The notes: generated by a model not told the origin, from the letters alone. Numbered from the stretch's first letter, positions 1-6,988 are shown. The stretch: 7,114 nucleotides of DNA from DASTCC01 sp035711465 (GCA_035711465.1 DASTCC010000293.1:1-7114), one strand, 5' to 3'. Translations and numbers: made by a program.

Positions 1-218
1 TCAGAAACAGGGTCGAGGGCGTGGTACCCGGACACGCAGCGGCCGGCCGGGTCGAGGTGTCGTTGCGCGCCGACTTGCGAGCGGCGGGCGCTCGGCGGGA
101 TCACGCGAACGGCCGCCAAGCGTGCGAGCGTCGGCGAGCAATGACACCTCGACCCGGCCGGCCGCTGCCACTGACGCGTCGTTCTGAGTTCTGAGCGAAT
201 CGAAATCCGACCGCAGCG
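1..218. other. Gene-free left edge
   Basis: I see no credible gene here. Besides the long palindrome there is a perfect tandem heptamer TTCTGAG (182-188 and 189-195). There is also a 7-bp inverted repeat, AGCGAAT at 194-200 with ATTCGCT at 221-227, which encloses the helicase stop codon with a 20-nt loop. Neither structure is followed by a T-tract on the helicase strand. Confidence 0.6.
36..168. repeat. Long imperfect palindrome (133 bp)
   Basis: Bases 36-61 are the exact reverse complement of 143-168 (26 bp). The pairing continues inward through one G-T pair (62/142) and four more base pairs (63-66 with 138-141). After one mismatch, seven further pairs follow (68-74 with 130-136). About 38 positions per arm therefore pair, leaving a 55-nt apical region that contains its own small hairpin (78-83 with 89-94). 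The short core GGGTCGAGG also occurs as a direct copy at 10-18. The element lies about 50 nt past the helicase stop codon. There is no T-run at either foot, so it is not a classical intrinsic terminator. A bare CAC triplet flanks both ends (33-35 and 169-171), which is too short to prove target-site duplication. It could be a REP/MITE-like repeat, a 3'-end-stabilising RNA hairpin or a double-stranded RNA processing site. Confidence 0.85.
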
Positions 219-1487
<1,269 letters not shown>

Positions 1488-1497
1488 AAGAGTCTGG

Positions 1498-1716
1498 CTA
1501 GCGGGCTCGGAACGTGATGATGCCTCGGACCGGATCGTAGGGGGACACGCCAACGGTCACGCGATCGCCGGGCACGACTTTGATGCGGAATCGCCGCATC
1601 CGCCCGCTCAGCTGGGCCAGGACTTCGTGGCCCGAATCGACTTGCACCCGGTAAAGGCCGCCGCTGTGCACGGCCACCACGGTGCCCTGGACATCAATAA
1701 GGTCGTCCTTGCTCAA
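1498..1716 (-). CDS. infA: Translation initiation factor IF-1
   Basis: IF-1 is a single OB-fold protein that binds the 30S A site and acts with IF-2 and IF-3 in initiation. The product is 72 residues, the canonical IF-1 length, and begins MSKDDLIDVQGTVV. It has the family landmarks: QGTV near residue 10, SGRMRR at about 38-43, GDRVTV at about 50-55, SPYD at about 57-60, and a basic C-terminus ending in FRAR. The start is a TTG at 1716, preceded by AAAGGA (1726-1731) with 9-nt spacing. An in-frame TTG 18 nt further upstream would give 78 residues but would place that Shine-Dalgarno inside the coding region. The gene stands outside a ribosomal-protein operon and is followed after 10 nt by the DEAD-box helicase, suggesting a two-gene unit for translation initiation and RNA remodelling. 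Whether it is the only infA or a second copy cannot be decided here. Confidence 0.96.
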   Translation of the reverse strand: MSKDDLIDVQGTVVAVHSGGLYRVQVDSGHEVLAQLSGRMRRFRIKVVPGDRVTVGVSPYDPVRGIITFRAR

Positions 1717-1725
1717 ATCCGCTAA

Positions 1726-1731
1726 TCCTTT
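1726..1731 (-). promoter_or_regulatory. Ribosome binding site fixing the infA start
   Basis: The minus strand reads AAAGGA, 9 nt before the TTG at 1716. This is one of the two best Shine-Dalgarno matches in the window and supports the 72-residue IF-1 over the longer in-frame reading. Confidence 0.75.
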
Positions 1732-1793
1732 CAACCTGTTAGTTTGTCACAGCTTCCGCGTCCGAGCCTAATCCGGCCGGTTTGCTGGGGTGA

Positions 1794-1809
1794 TCGGGCG
1801 CCCGCCCGA
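1794..1809. repeat. Short perfect inverted repeat in the divergent spacer
   Basis: TCGGGCG (1794-1800) and CGCCCGA (1803-1809) are exact reverse complements separated by 2 nt. The repeat lies between infA and the sigma factor gene, 26 nt before the candidate -35 of the latter. It could be an operator or a short hairpin in the infA leader. In DNA this GC-rich a chance origin is quite possible. Confidence 0.35.
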
Positions 1810-1835
1810 GCCTGAAACACGCCTTCGGCAGTGCG

Positions 1836-1863
1836 GGAATACCGGGACCGGTCGCCGCGTCTA
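1836..1863 (+). promoter_or_regulatory. Candidate ECF-type promoter for the sigma/anti-sigma operon
   Basis: GGAAT (1836-1840) resembles the GGAAC-type -35 recognised by ECF sigma factors. CGTCTA (1858-1863) resembles their CGTC/TCTA-type -10. The spacer is 17 nt, close to the usual 16-17. Transcription would begin at about 1870-1871, at the GTG start itself, giving a leaderless or nearly leaderless mRNA. That agrees with the lack of a Shine-Dalgarno. The arrangement suggests autoregulation, which is typical of ECF sigma factors. It is a motif match only. Confidence 0.4.
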
Positions 1864-1870
1864 AGTCCAG

Positions 1871-2422
1871 GTGTCGATCGCGGCCGAACAGGCGCTGGTG
1901 GCCCGTGCCCGCGGCGGGGACGAGTCGGCATTCGACGAGATCGTCGTCGCCCACCGCGAGCGGGTCTTCGCGCTGGCGTGCCTCAGCCTGCGCGATCGGC
2001 ACGCGGCCGCCGAGGTCGCGCACGAGGCGTTCGTGCGTCTGTTCCGATCGCTGCCGGCGTTTCGCGGCGAGGCGCGGCTCGCGACCTGGCTGCACCGGGT
2101 CACGCTCAATCTCTGCCACGACATGCTGCGCGAGCGGCGGCGGCAGGTGACGCGGGTGTCCATCGACGAGCTCGACGGCCTCGCGGCCCCCGACGACCGC
2201 GTCCATCCGGAGACCATGGCGCTGGCGCGCGCTTCGGATGAAAGCGTGCGCCGGGCGATCGCGAAGCTGCCGCCGCCGCTGCGCGAGGTGATCGCGCTGC
2301 GCTTCGGCGCCGAGCTGAGCTACGCCGAGATTGCATCGGCGCTCCACTGGCCGCTGGGCACGGTGTGCACGCGACTGCAGCGCGCGATGAAGCTGCTCGA
2401 ACAGGAACTGGCATCGTCATGA
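1871..2422 (+). CDS. ECF-family RNA polymerase sigma factor
   Basis: An alternative sigma factor of 183 residues that directs RNA polymerase to a stress or envelope regulon. It has only the two domains of the ECF (group 4) class. Region 2 spans roughly residues 8-90, with AAEVAHEAFVRLFRSLP and FRGEARLATWLHRVTLN matching the core-binding and -10 recognition helices. Region 4 spans roughly 124-180, with LPPPLREVIALRF, then SYAEIASAL and the recognition helix around PLGTVCTRLQRAM. There is no C-terminal SnoaL or TPR extension, so it is not an ECF41- or ECF42-type factor. The start is GTG at 1871 because an in-frame TAA lies at 1862-1864; there is no convincing Shine-Dalgarno. The stop overlaps the ATG of the following anti-sigma gene (ATGA), implying translational coupling and a cognate pair. 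Confidence 0.94.
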   Translation: MSIAAEQALVARARGGDESAFDEIVVAHRERVFALACLSLRDRHAAAEVAHEAFVRLFRSLPAFRGEARLATWLHRVTLNLCHDMLRERRRQVTRVSIDELDGLAAPDDRVHPETMALARASDESVRRAIAKLPPPLREVIALRFGAELSYAEIASALHWPLGTVCTRLQRAMKLLEQELASS

Positions 2423-3114
2423 CCATCCATCCCGACGTCGACCTCGTGCTGCATGCCGGCGGTGAGTTGCCGGCGGAGCGCCGCGCGGATCTCGAATCGC
2501 ACCTCGCGACATGCGCGCGCTGCCGTGACGAGCTGGCATTCCTGCGCGCCGCGCAGACGCGACTGCGATCGCTCTCGGAGGCGATCCAGGCGGACGCGCC
2601 GGAGCGTGTCGTCACCGCGCGCGTGGTGGCGGCGGCCGCGATGCCGTCGGCGACGCCGGTGCGGCGGCGGACGTTCATCGCCGCGGCCGCCGGGTTCGTC
2701 GTCGGCGCGAGCGGTGGCGCCGGCGTGATGTGGCGGCGGACGGCTCGAACGGCGCCGTCGCCGACGGCCGACGCCAACGGCGCGGTCTTCATGTTGCTGC
2801 TCCAGGAACTGGTGTCGGAGCGTCTGGCGCTCGCGCCGGAGCCGCTGCGCGAACGCTCGCGCGCGATGAGCGACTGGATGGCGCGGCTGCGGCGCGAAGG
2901 CCGGTTCGTCGGCGGCCAGCGTCTTCGCGACGAGCCGGGACGCATCGTCGCCGCGACCGGCGTCCAGGATCGCGTCGGACGAGTCGAGCCCGGCGAGCTG
3001 ATGAGCGGCTTTTTCCTCGTCCGCGCCGCCAGCTACGACGAAGCGACGGCGGTCGCGGCCACCTGCCCGATCGTGTCGTTCGGCGGCCGCGTCGTCGTCC
3101 GGCAGCTCGCGTGA
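2419..3114 (+). CDS. Membrane-anchored zinc-finger anti-sigma factor with C-terminal YCII-like domain
   Basis: The predicted cognate anti-sigma factor of the preceding ECF sigma, 231 residues. The N-terminal anti-sigma domain (about 1-50) carries the zinc-binding HxxxCxxC signature: H28, C32, C35 in HLATCARC. After a linker, one transmembrane segment lies at about 86-104, preceded by VRRRTF. Residues about 122-230 resemble a YCII/DGPF domain: a FMLLLQE first strand, a helix ending near GRFVGG, SGFFLVRAASYDEATAVA, and a closing CPIVSFGGRVVVRQL close to the family's usual CPH...YGG..VRP ending. The DGPF motif itself is degenerate (DRVG), but its aspartate is retained (D184). With the N-terminus in the cytoplasm, the YCII-like part would face the periplasm and could be a sensor. 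The start is the ATG in the ATGA overlap, with AGGAA 11 nt upstream. The anti-sigma domain is secure; YCII is my reading of the motif pattern. Confidence 0.88.
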   Translation: MTIHPDVDLVLHAGGELPAERRADLESHLATCARCRDELAFLRAAQTRLRSLSEAIQADAPERVVTARVVAAAAMPSATPVRRRTFIAAAAGFVVGASGGAGVMWRRTARTAPSPTADANGAVFMLLLQELVSERLALAPEPLRERSRAMSDWMARLRREGRFVGGQRLRDEPGRIVAATGVQDRVGRVEPGELMSGFFLVRAASYDEATAVAATCPIVSFGGRVVVRQLA

Positions 3115-3121
3115 GCCGCCG

Positions 3122-3637
3122 CTACTTCTTGATCGGCGCCGCTGCCGGCACGGCGGCTTCGGATGCCGGAATGCTCACGCCGCGCGCGATCAGCTGCATC
3201 TCCATGATCGTCAGCATCTGCGCGTTGTGCGTCAGCAGGAAGGTGACGTCGGTCGGCCGTGCCTGCGTTGCGGCAGCGTCGGCGACGAACGCGCGGCAGT
3301 ACTCGAAGGACTCACGGAGCGTGGCGACGAGCGTCGCCTTCGTCATCGCGGCCTTCTCGTGGTTCGTGCCTTTCTTCGGGCTTTCGAGACCGCGCGCGCC
3401 GGCGCACACCCCGAAGTTCGTATCGATGCTGTGGCCGACGGCCTCGCCCAGCGTCCTGACCGCGGGCACCGCGCGAGCCGCGTAGCCCTCCTCGGGCATC
3501 TCCTCGGCGGCGGCGAGCGCGCGCTTCTGCAGCAGCTCGAAATGTTTCGTGAACGCGGACGCGTCCTGGGCGTCGACTCTGACCGAGATCGGCCACATCA
3601 GCGCGGCGAAAGTGGCAAGAACGAGAACGTGACGCAT
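3122..3637 (-). CDS. Secreted DinB-like four-helix protein
   Basis: A 171-residue protein with an N-terminal signal peptide of about 23 residues (hydrophobic segment, then VDAQ). The mature part is largely helical and resembles the DinB/YfiT-like fold. ALGEAVGH-type helix features appear around H69 (GHSIDTNFGVCAG), and a later helix is LLTHNAQMLTIMEMQLIARG, followed by VSIPAS, much like exported DinB-family proteins of Acidobacteria-like genomes. H69 and H137 could be metal ligands. The second histidine of the usual HxxxH pair is Met141 here, so metal binding is doubtful. The start is ATG at 3637, with AAGGGAG (3644-3650) 6 nt upstream. The reading frame stays open upstream into the ligase gene, but that is a shadow. 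It lies 50 nt downstream of the ligase and converges on the anti-sigma gene. Substrate unknown. Confidence 0.8.
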   Translation of the reverse strand: MRHVLVLATFAALMWPISVRVDAQDASAFTKHFELLQKRALAAAEEMPEEGYAARAVPAVRTLGEAVGHSIDTNFGVCAGARGLESPKKGTNHEKAAMTKATLVATLRESFEYCRAFVADAAATQARPTDVTFLLTHNAQMLTIMEMQLIARGVSIPASEAAVPAAAPIKK

Positions 3638-3643
3638 GCGTGA

Positions 3644-3650
3644 CTCCCTT
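3644..3650 (-). promoter_or_regulatory. Ribosome binding site of the DinB-like gene
   Basis: The minus strand reads AAGGGAG, 6 nt before the ATG at 3637. It fixes the start at the signal peptide rather than anywhere in the long upstream open frame. Confidence 0.75.
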
Positions 3651-3651
3651 C

Positions 3652-3666
3652 GCGCGTTAGACGCGC
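3652..3666 (-). repeat. Small hairpin between ligase and DinB-like gene
   Basis: GCGCGT (3652-3657) and ACGCGC (3661-3666) are exact reverse complements around a 3-nt loop. They sit directly upstream of the DinB-like Shine-Dalgarno. An alternative pairing uses 3661-3667 with 3673-3680 (one bulge, loop GAAAG). No T-tract follows on the minus strand. It may modulate intergenic mRNA stability or have no role. Confidence 0.35.
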
Positions 3667-3687
3667 CGAAAGGGCGGCGTATTCTCG

Positions 3688-6240
3688 TTACAGGGCTTCG
3701 ATGCGCTTCTGAATCTCCTGTGCCATCTCCGGATAGTTTTCGCCGCTGAGCCGCATCGGCTCGCCGAACGCCACCCGGACCGGTCCGCGTTTCGGCCACT
3801 TCCATTTCGGATGGAGGACGCGGTCGAGCCCCTCGATGCGGACCGGGACCACCGGCACGTCCAACCGCGCCGACATCATCGCGACGCCGGGCCGGAAGGG
3901 CGAGATCGCGTTTTCGGTCCGGCGCCCTTCCGGAAAGATCAGGATCGAGTAGCCGTCGCCGGTGATCTCGCCGACGTAGCGCAGCGTCTGCCGCGTGCCG
4001 GCTTCGCGCTGCGGCAGCGGGAACGCGTTGAAGAACTGGCAGGCGAGGTAGTAGTTGAGGCTGTTGGTGAACCACGCCTTGCGCGAGTAGTCGCGCGGGT
4101 TGAAGTGCGCCTTGAAGAACTCCTTGGCCATCGCCGGCGCGACGCGGTAGCGCCACTTCGGCGGCAGCGCGATCAGGATCGCCGGCGTGTCCATGTGGCT
4201 CTGGTGGTTCGCCGCGAAGATGACCGGGCCCTCGATCTTCGCCAAATGTTCCGGGCCCTGAACGCTGATCTGCATGAACACGCGCCCGAGGGGCAGAATC
4301 CAGGTTGGCAGGCTGATGCGGCGGATGAACCACGACGGCCACGATCGATTCCAGGACGGAAACCTGATCGGCTCGGCGGCGCGAGACTCGACGGCCGCCG
4401 CGGCGACGTCGGTGCGCTGGCCGCCGCCCTTGTACTCCTCCGGCGCGATCAGCGCCCGCAGATGTCCGATCGTCGGCGCTTCGGCCATCGCCGCTTCGTC
4501 GAGCGTCACCTGGAACGCGTCTTCGAGCGCCATCAGCAGCTCGACGCGATCGAGCGAGCTCAGTCCGAGCTCGTCGAGCGTGGTGTCATCGGTGAGCGTG
4601 CGGCCCGACGCGAATCGGGAGACGACGTCCTCGAGCGTGTGGCCGGCGCCGGCGGCCGCCGACGCGGTCTGGCCGCTCTCGACCCACCGACGCAGTTCGC
4701 GCCGCTTCAGCTTCTGCGTGCCTTCGGTGCGCGGCAACGCCTCGCCCGGCCACACCGACGTGCTCCAGACCCGCTGGTGATCTTCCAGCGTCGCATTGGC
4801 GCCGCGAACGGCGTCTTCGGTGCGCGCGTCAGGCGCGAGCACGAGTACAGCGTGCACGCGTTCTTCGCCGTCGGCGCTGACGCCGACGACGCCGGCATCG
4901 ATCACGCCGGGCTGCGACATGAGCGCGCGCTCGACGTCTTCCGGGAAGACGTTGAGCCCCTGCGCGGTCACGATCATCTCTTTCTTCCGGCCCTTGATCA
5001 CCAGCCGGCCGTCAGCATCGAGCTCGCCGATGTCGCCGGTGTGGAACCACCCGTCCTTGAACGCCTCCGCTTCGACCGAGCCCTTGCCGCCGGCGTTGTA
5101 GTACCCCGCGGTGACGTTGTCGCCGCGCACCAGGATCTCGCCGTCGTCGGCGATCTGCACGTCGACGCCGGCGATCGGCTTGCCGACCGACCCGCGCGAG
5201 GCGCGGAACGGGTGATTCAGCGTCACCACCGGCGCCGTTTCCGTGAGTCCGTAGCCCTGGACGACGAGGAACCCGAGCTTCCGCCAGAACGCCTCGAGCT
5301 CGGGATCGAGCGCCGCAGCGCCGCAGACGATGCACCAGAATTTCCAGCCGAACATCCGATGCACGCGCCGGTAGTGCCACCACCGCCACGCCCAGTGCCG
5401 GCCTTCGAGCGTGTCGGGCGCCGCGGTTTCCGGATGCACCCGCTGGACGTGCTCGCGGAGCACGTCGAGCACCTTCGGCACCACCACCAGCACCGAGATC
5501 CGCCGCGTCTTGATCTGACGCACGATCTCGACCGGGCTGTAACCATGTGAGAAGACGACCGTCCCGGCGAACATCGGCGGCACGAAGGTGGCCATCGACT
5601 GGCCGAACATGTGCGAGAGCGGCAGCAGGTTCAGGAAGCGGATCGGATGGAACGGCCGCTCGTAGCGCCGGTACTTCCGGACCTCGCGCTCGATCGGGAT
5701 GATGTTCGCGAGCAGATTTCGATGTGTGAGCGTGACGCCCTTGGGTTCGGCGGTCGCGCCCGAGGTGAAGATGATCTCGGCGAGCGTCGTCGGCGTCGGC
5801 CGGAGTCCGCTCGGCGGCGTTGTCGTCGTCGCGACAGCGCTACGACCGATGGGGATCTCTTCGATCGGCCAGATCGCGGTACCGAGATCGCCGCTCCGCT
5901 CGACCTCGTGCCCGACGAGGACGGCCTTCGCGCCGACGATGCCGACGATGCGCCGGACGAGATCGACGGAGGCGCGAAAATCGACCGGCACGAGCACGAC
6001 CCGCGCGAGCAGGCAGCCCCACAGCGCGACGAGCCATTCGGCGCGATTCTCCGACCAGATGACGAGCTTGTCGTCGGTGGAAACGCCCTTCGCCGCCAGA
6101 TCCGCCGCGAAGCGCCGCGCCGCCTCCGCAATCTCGCGATACGTCGCCGTCCGGACCTTGTAGCCGTCGTCGTGAACGACGAACGGATCGTCGAGCGTGG
6201 CGAAGTCCTCGAAGAAATCGAGGAGCGTCTCGCGCTTCAT
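3688..6240 (-). CDS. Fused acyl-activating enzyme, acyl carrier domain and PlsC-type acyltransferase
   Basis: An 850-residue three-part lipid enzyme. Residues about 1-520 form an AMP-forming acyl-CoA/acyl-ACP synthetase: FTSGATAEPKGV 158-169, GYGLTET 329-335, GWFHTGD 397-403, a hinge with IKGRKKEMIV 415-424, and a catalytic lysine likely K510 in LPRTEGTQK. Residues about 530-600 form an acyl carrier domain, with the probable phosphopantetheine serine S562 in ELGLSSLD (the usual Asp before it is Ser). Residues about 640-850 form a PlsC/LPLAT acyltransferase with HX4D (H679, D684 in NHQSHMD) and FPEG at 769-772. The likely chemistry is activation of a fatty acid, loading onto the in-cis carrier, then transfer to a lysophospholipid. 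Aas of E. coli joins the same activities in the opposite order. No lplT-like transporter gene is adjacent. The start is ATG at 6240 without a clear Shine-Dalgarno. Domain calls are firm; the acceptor lipid is unknown. Confidence 0.93.
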   Translation of the reverse strand: MKRETLLDFFEDFATLDDPFVVHDDGYKVRTATYREIAEAARRFAADLAAKGVSTDDKLVIWSENRAEWLVALWGCLLARVVLVPVDFRASVDLVRRIVGIVGAKAVLVGHEVERSGDLGTAIWPIEEIPIGRSAVATTTTPPSGLRPTPTTLAEIIFTSGATAEPKGVTLTHRNLLANIIPIEREVRKYRRYERPFHPIRFLNLLPLSHMFGQSMATFVPPMFAGTVVFSHGYSPVEIVRQIKTRRISVLVVVPKVLDVLREHVQRVHPETAAPDTLEGRHWAWRWWHYRRVHRMFGWKFWCIVCGAAALDPELEAFWRKLGFLVVQGYGLTETAPVVTLNHPFRASRGSVGKPIAGVDVQIADDGEILVRGDNVTAGYYNAGGKGSVEAEAFKDGWFHTGDIGELDADGRLVIKGRKKEMIVTAQGLNVFPEDVERALMSQPGVIDAGVVGVSADGEERVHAVLVLAPDARTEDAVRGANATLEDHQRVWSTSVWPGEALPRTEGTQKLKRRELRRWVESGQTASAAAGAGHTLEDVVSRFASGRTLTDDTTLDELGLSSLDRVELLMALEDAFQVTLDEAAMAEAPTIGHLRALIAPEEYKGGGQRTDVAAAAVESRAAEPIRFPSWNRSWPSWFIRRISLPTWILPLGRVFMQISVQGPEHLAKIEGPVIFAANHQSHMDTPAILIALPPKWRYRVAPAMAKEFFKAHFNPRDYSRKAWFTNSLNYYLACQFFNAFPLPQREAGTRQTLRYVGEITGDGYSILIFPEGRRTENAISPFRPGVAMMSARLDVPVVPVRIEGLDRVLHPKWKWPKRGPVRVAFGEPMRLSGENYPEMAQEIQKRIEAL

Positions 6241-6249
6241 GGGTAGGCG

Positions 6250-6255
6250 ATCATA
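6250..6255 (-). promoter_or_regulatory. Candidate -10 box for the ligase fusion gene
   Basis: The minus strand reads TATGAT, 9 nt before the ATG at 6240, which would start transcription within about 3 nt of the start codon. No recognisable -35 lies 16-19 nt upstream. The gene has no Shine-Dalgarno, so a near-leaderless message is possible. Confidence 0.3.
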
Positions 6256-6277
6256 CCGGCGGGCCTGCGGCGAGACG

Positions 6278-6291
6278 TGAGCAAACGCTCA
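6278..6291. repeat. Short palindrome in the barrel-ligase spacer
   Basis: TGAGC (6278-6282) and GCTCA (6287-6291) are exact inverted copies with a 4-nt centre. They lie 23 nt upstream of the candidate -10 box, in the 71-nt spacer between the beta-barrel gene and the ligase gene. It could be an operator half-site pair or a small hairpin. Evidence is weak. Confidence 0.25.
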
Positions 6292-6311
6292 GGAAGTCGT
6301 GAACGGCGGCG

Positions 6312-6962
6312 TCACTTGATCGAGATGCCGGCAGAGAGCACGACCATGCGGTAGCGGCCGCGGCTCGGGTAGAAGACCGTAGGCTCCTGCGGCCGCGTCA
6401 GGTAGAAACGGACGTCGAACATGAAGGCGAGGTGCGGCTTGGCGAACCAGCGCCCGCCGCCGCCCATGTTGATGGTCATCTTCTGCGGGCCCCGTTCCGG
6501 CGGGGCGTCGTCGCCGAGATAACTTTCGAAGCGCATCGGGCCCATGCCGGCGGTGACGTAGCTCCAGCCGTCGTGATCGCCGAAATTGAGCGAGAGCTGA
6601 CCGGAGAGGCCCTGGATGCGCTGGTGCACCGTCGTCGGCTCGAGCTGCGGGCTGTCCTCGACCTCGTCTTCGTCTTCCTGCTTCTTGCCGTGCGACAGGA
6701 TCAGCTCGCCGCCGACGCCGAGCGCGAAGCGCGCCTTGCGGATGACGAACACGTGCACGCCGCCGACGAAGCCGAACCCACGGCCGGGCAGATCGGTTTC
6801 GAGCACGCCGAGATCGGCGGCGGTGATCGGATCCTGTCCGAGCCCGGAGTAGAAGCCGCGGATATCGGCCACGAACAGCGGAATCGGCTGAGACGGCAAC
6901 TGTGCCCACGCGGCGGCGGGCGTGAACAGCAGCAACATCACGGCGACGAACGACGAACGCAC
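6312..6962 (-). CDS. Predicted outer-membrane beta-barrel protein
   Basis: A 216-residue exported protein of unknown specific function. It has a typical signal peptide (residues 1-20, cleavage likely after AWA). The mature part is made of short alternating amphipathic, glycine-rich strands: FGFVGGVHVFVI, ARFALGVGGELIL, QLSLNFG, WSYVTAGMGPM, MTINMGGGGRWF, LAFMFDVRFYL and a closing YRMVVLSAGISIK. This pattern fits a small OmpA/OmpW-like barrel of about eight strands. A very acidic stretch (KKQEDEDEVEDSPQLE, about 93-108) is probably an external loop. The last residue is Lys, not the aromatic residue favoured by BAM substrates. The start is GTG at 6962; an ATG at codon 9 would cut the signal peptide short. 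There is no Shine-Dalgarno. It sits 71 nt upstream of the ligase fusion on the same strand, with a tandem repeat array 26 nt upstream of its own start. The barrel call is moderately sure. Confidence 0.75.
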   Translation of the reverse strand: MRSSFVAVMLLLFTPAAAWAQLPSQPIPLFVADIRGFYSGLGQDPITAADLGVLETDLPGRGFGFVGGVHVFVIRKARFALGVGGELILSHGKKQEDEDEVEDSPQLEPTTVHQRIQGLSGQLSLNFGDHDGWSYVTAGMGPMRFESYLGDDAPPERGPQKMTINMGGGGRWFAKPHLAFMFDVRFYLTRPQEPTVFYPSRGRYRMVVLSAGISIK

Positions 6963-6968
6963 GCAAGA

Positions 6969-6974
6969 AGCATA
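6969..6974 (-). promoter_or_regulatory. Candidate -10 box for the beta-barrel gene
   Basis: The minus strand reads TATGCT, ending 6 nt before the GTG at 6962. Position +1 would coincide with the start codon, a leaderless arrangement. No good -35 is visible: the upstream DNA is the repeat array and its edge. Confidence 0.3.
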
Positions 6975-6988
6975 CTTTCGGAATCTTG

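Noticed and set aside
1..147. Small minus-strand frame ending in a TGA at 3-1 and running through the palindrome
   Set aside because: The product would be a short Arg/Pro-rich peptide encoded inside the inverted repeat, with no ribosome-binding site and no recognisable motif.
36..168. Integron attC site
   Set aside because: The required RYYYAAC/GTTRRRY core sites are not placed at the ends. The arms are perfectly paired over 26 bp, without the extrahelical bases typical of attC, and there is no integrase or cassette context.
1871..2422. ECF42-type sigma factor, suggested by the adjacent YCII/DGPF-like domain
   Set aside because: The protein ends right after region 4 at 183 residues, lacks the long C-terminal extension of ECF42, and pairs with a zinc-finger anti-sigma, which ECF42 systems normally lack.
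3100..3121. Hairpin at the convergent gene ends as a bidirectional terminator
   Set aside because: Only 4 bp plus 4 bp around a mismatch, with no T-runs; too weak to call.
3638..4342. Upstream extension of the DinB-like frame to 406 codons
   Set aside because: The extension overlaps the PlsC domain of the ligase in another frame. The ATG at 3637 has a strong ribosome-binding site and begins a signal peptide.
3811..5550. 579-codon open frame on the plus strand, antisense to the ligase fusion
   Set aside because: It lies entirely opposite a gene whose domains are recognisable throughout. The product is Arg/His/Asp-rich with no motif, as expected for an antisense shadow of GC-rich codons.
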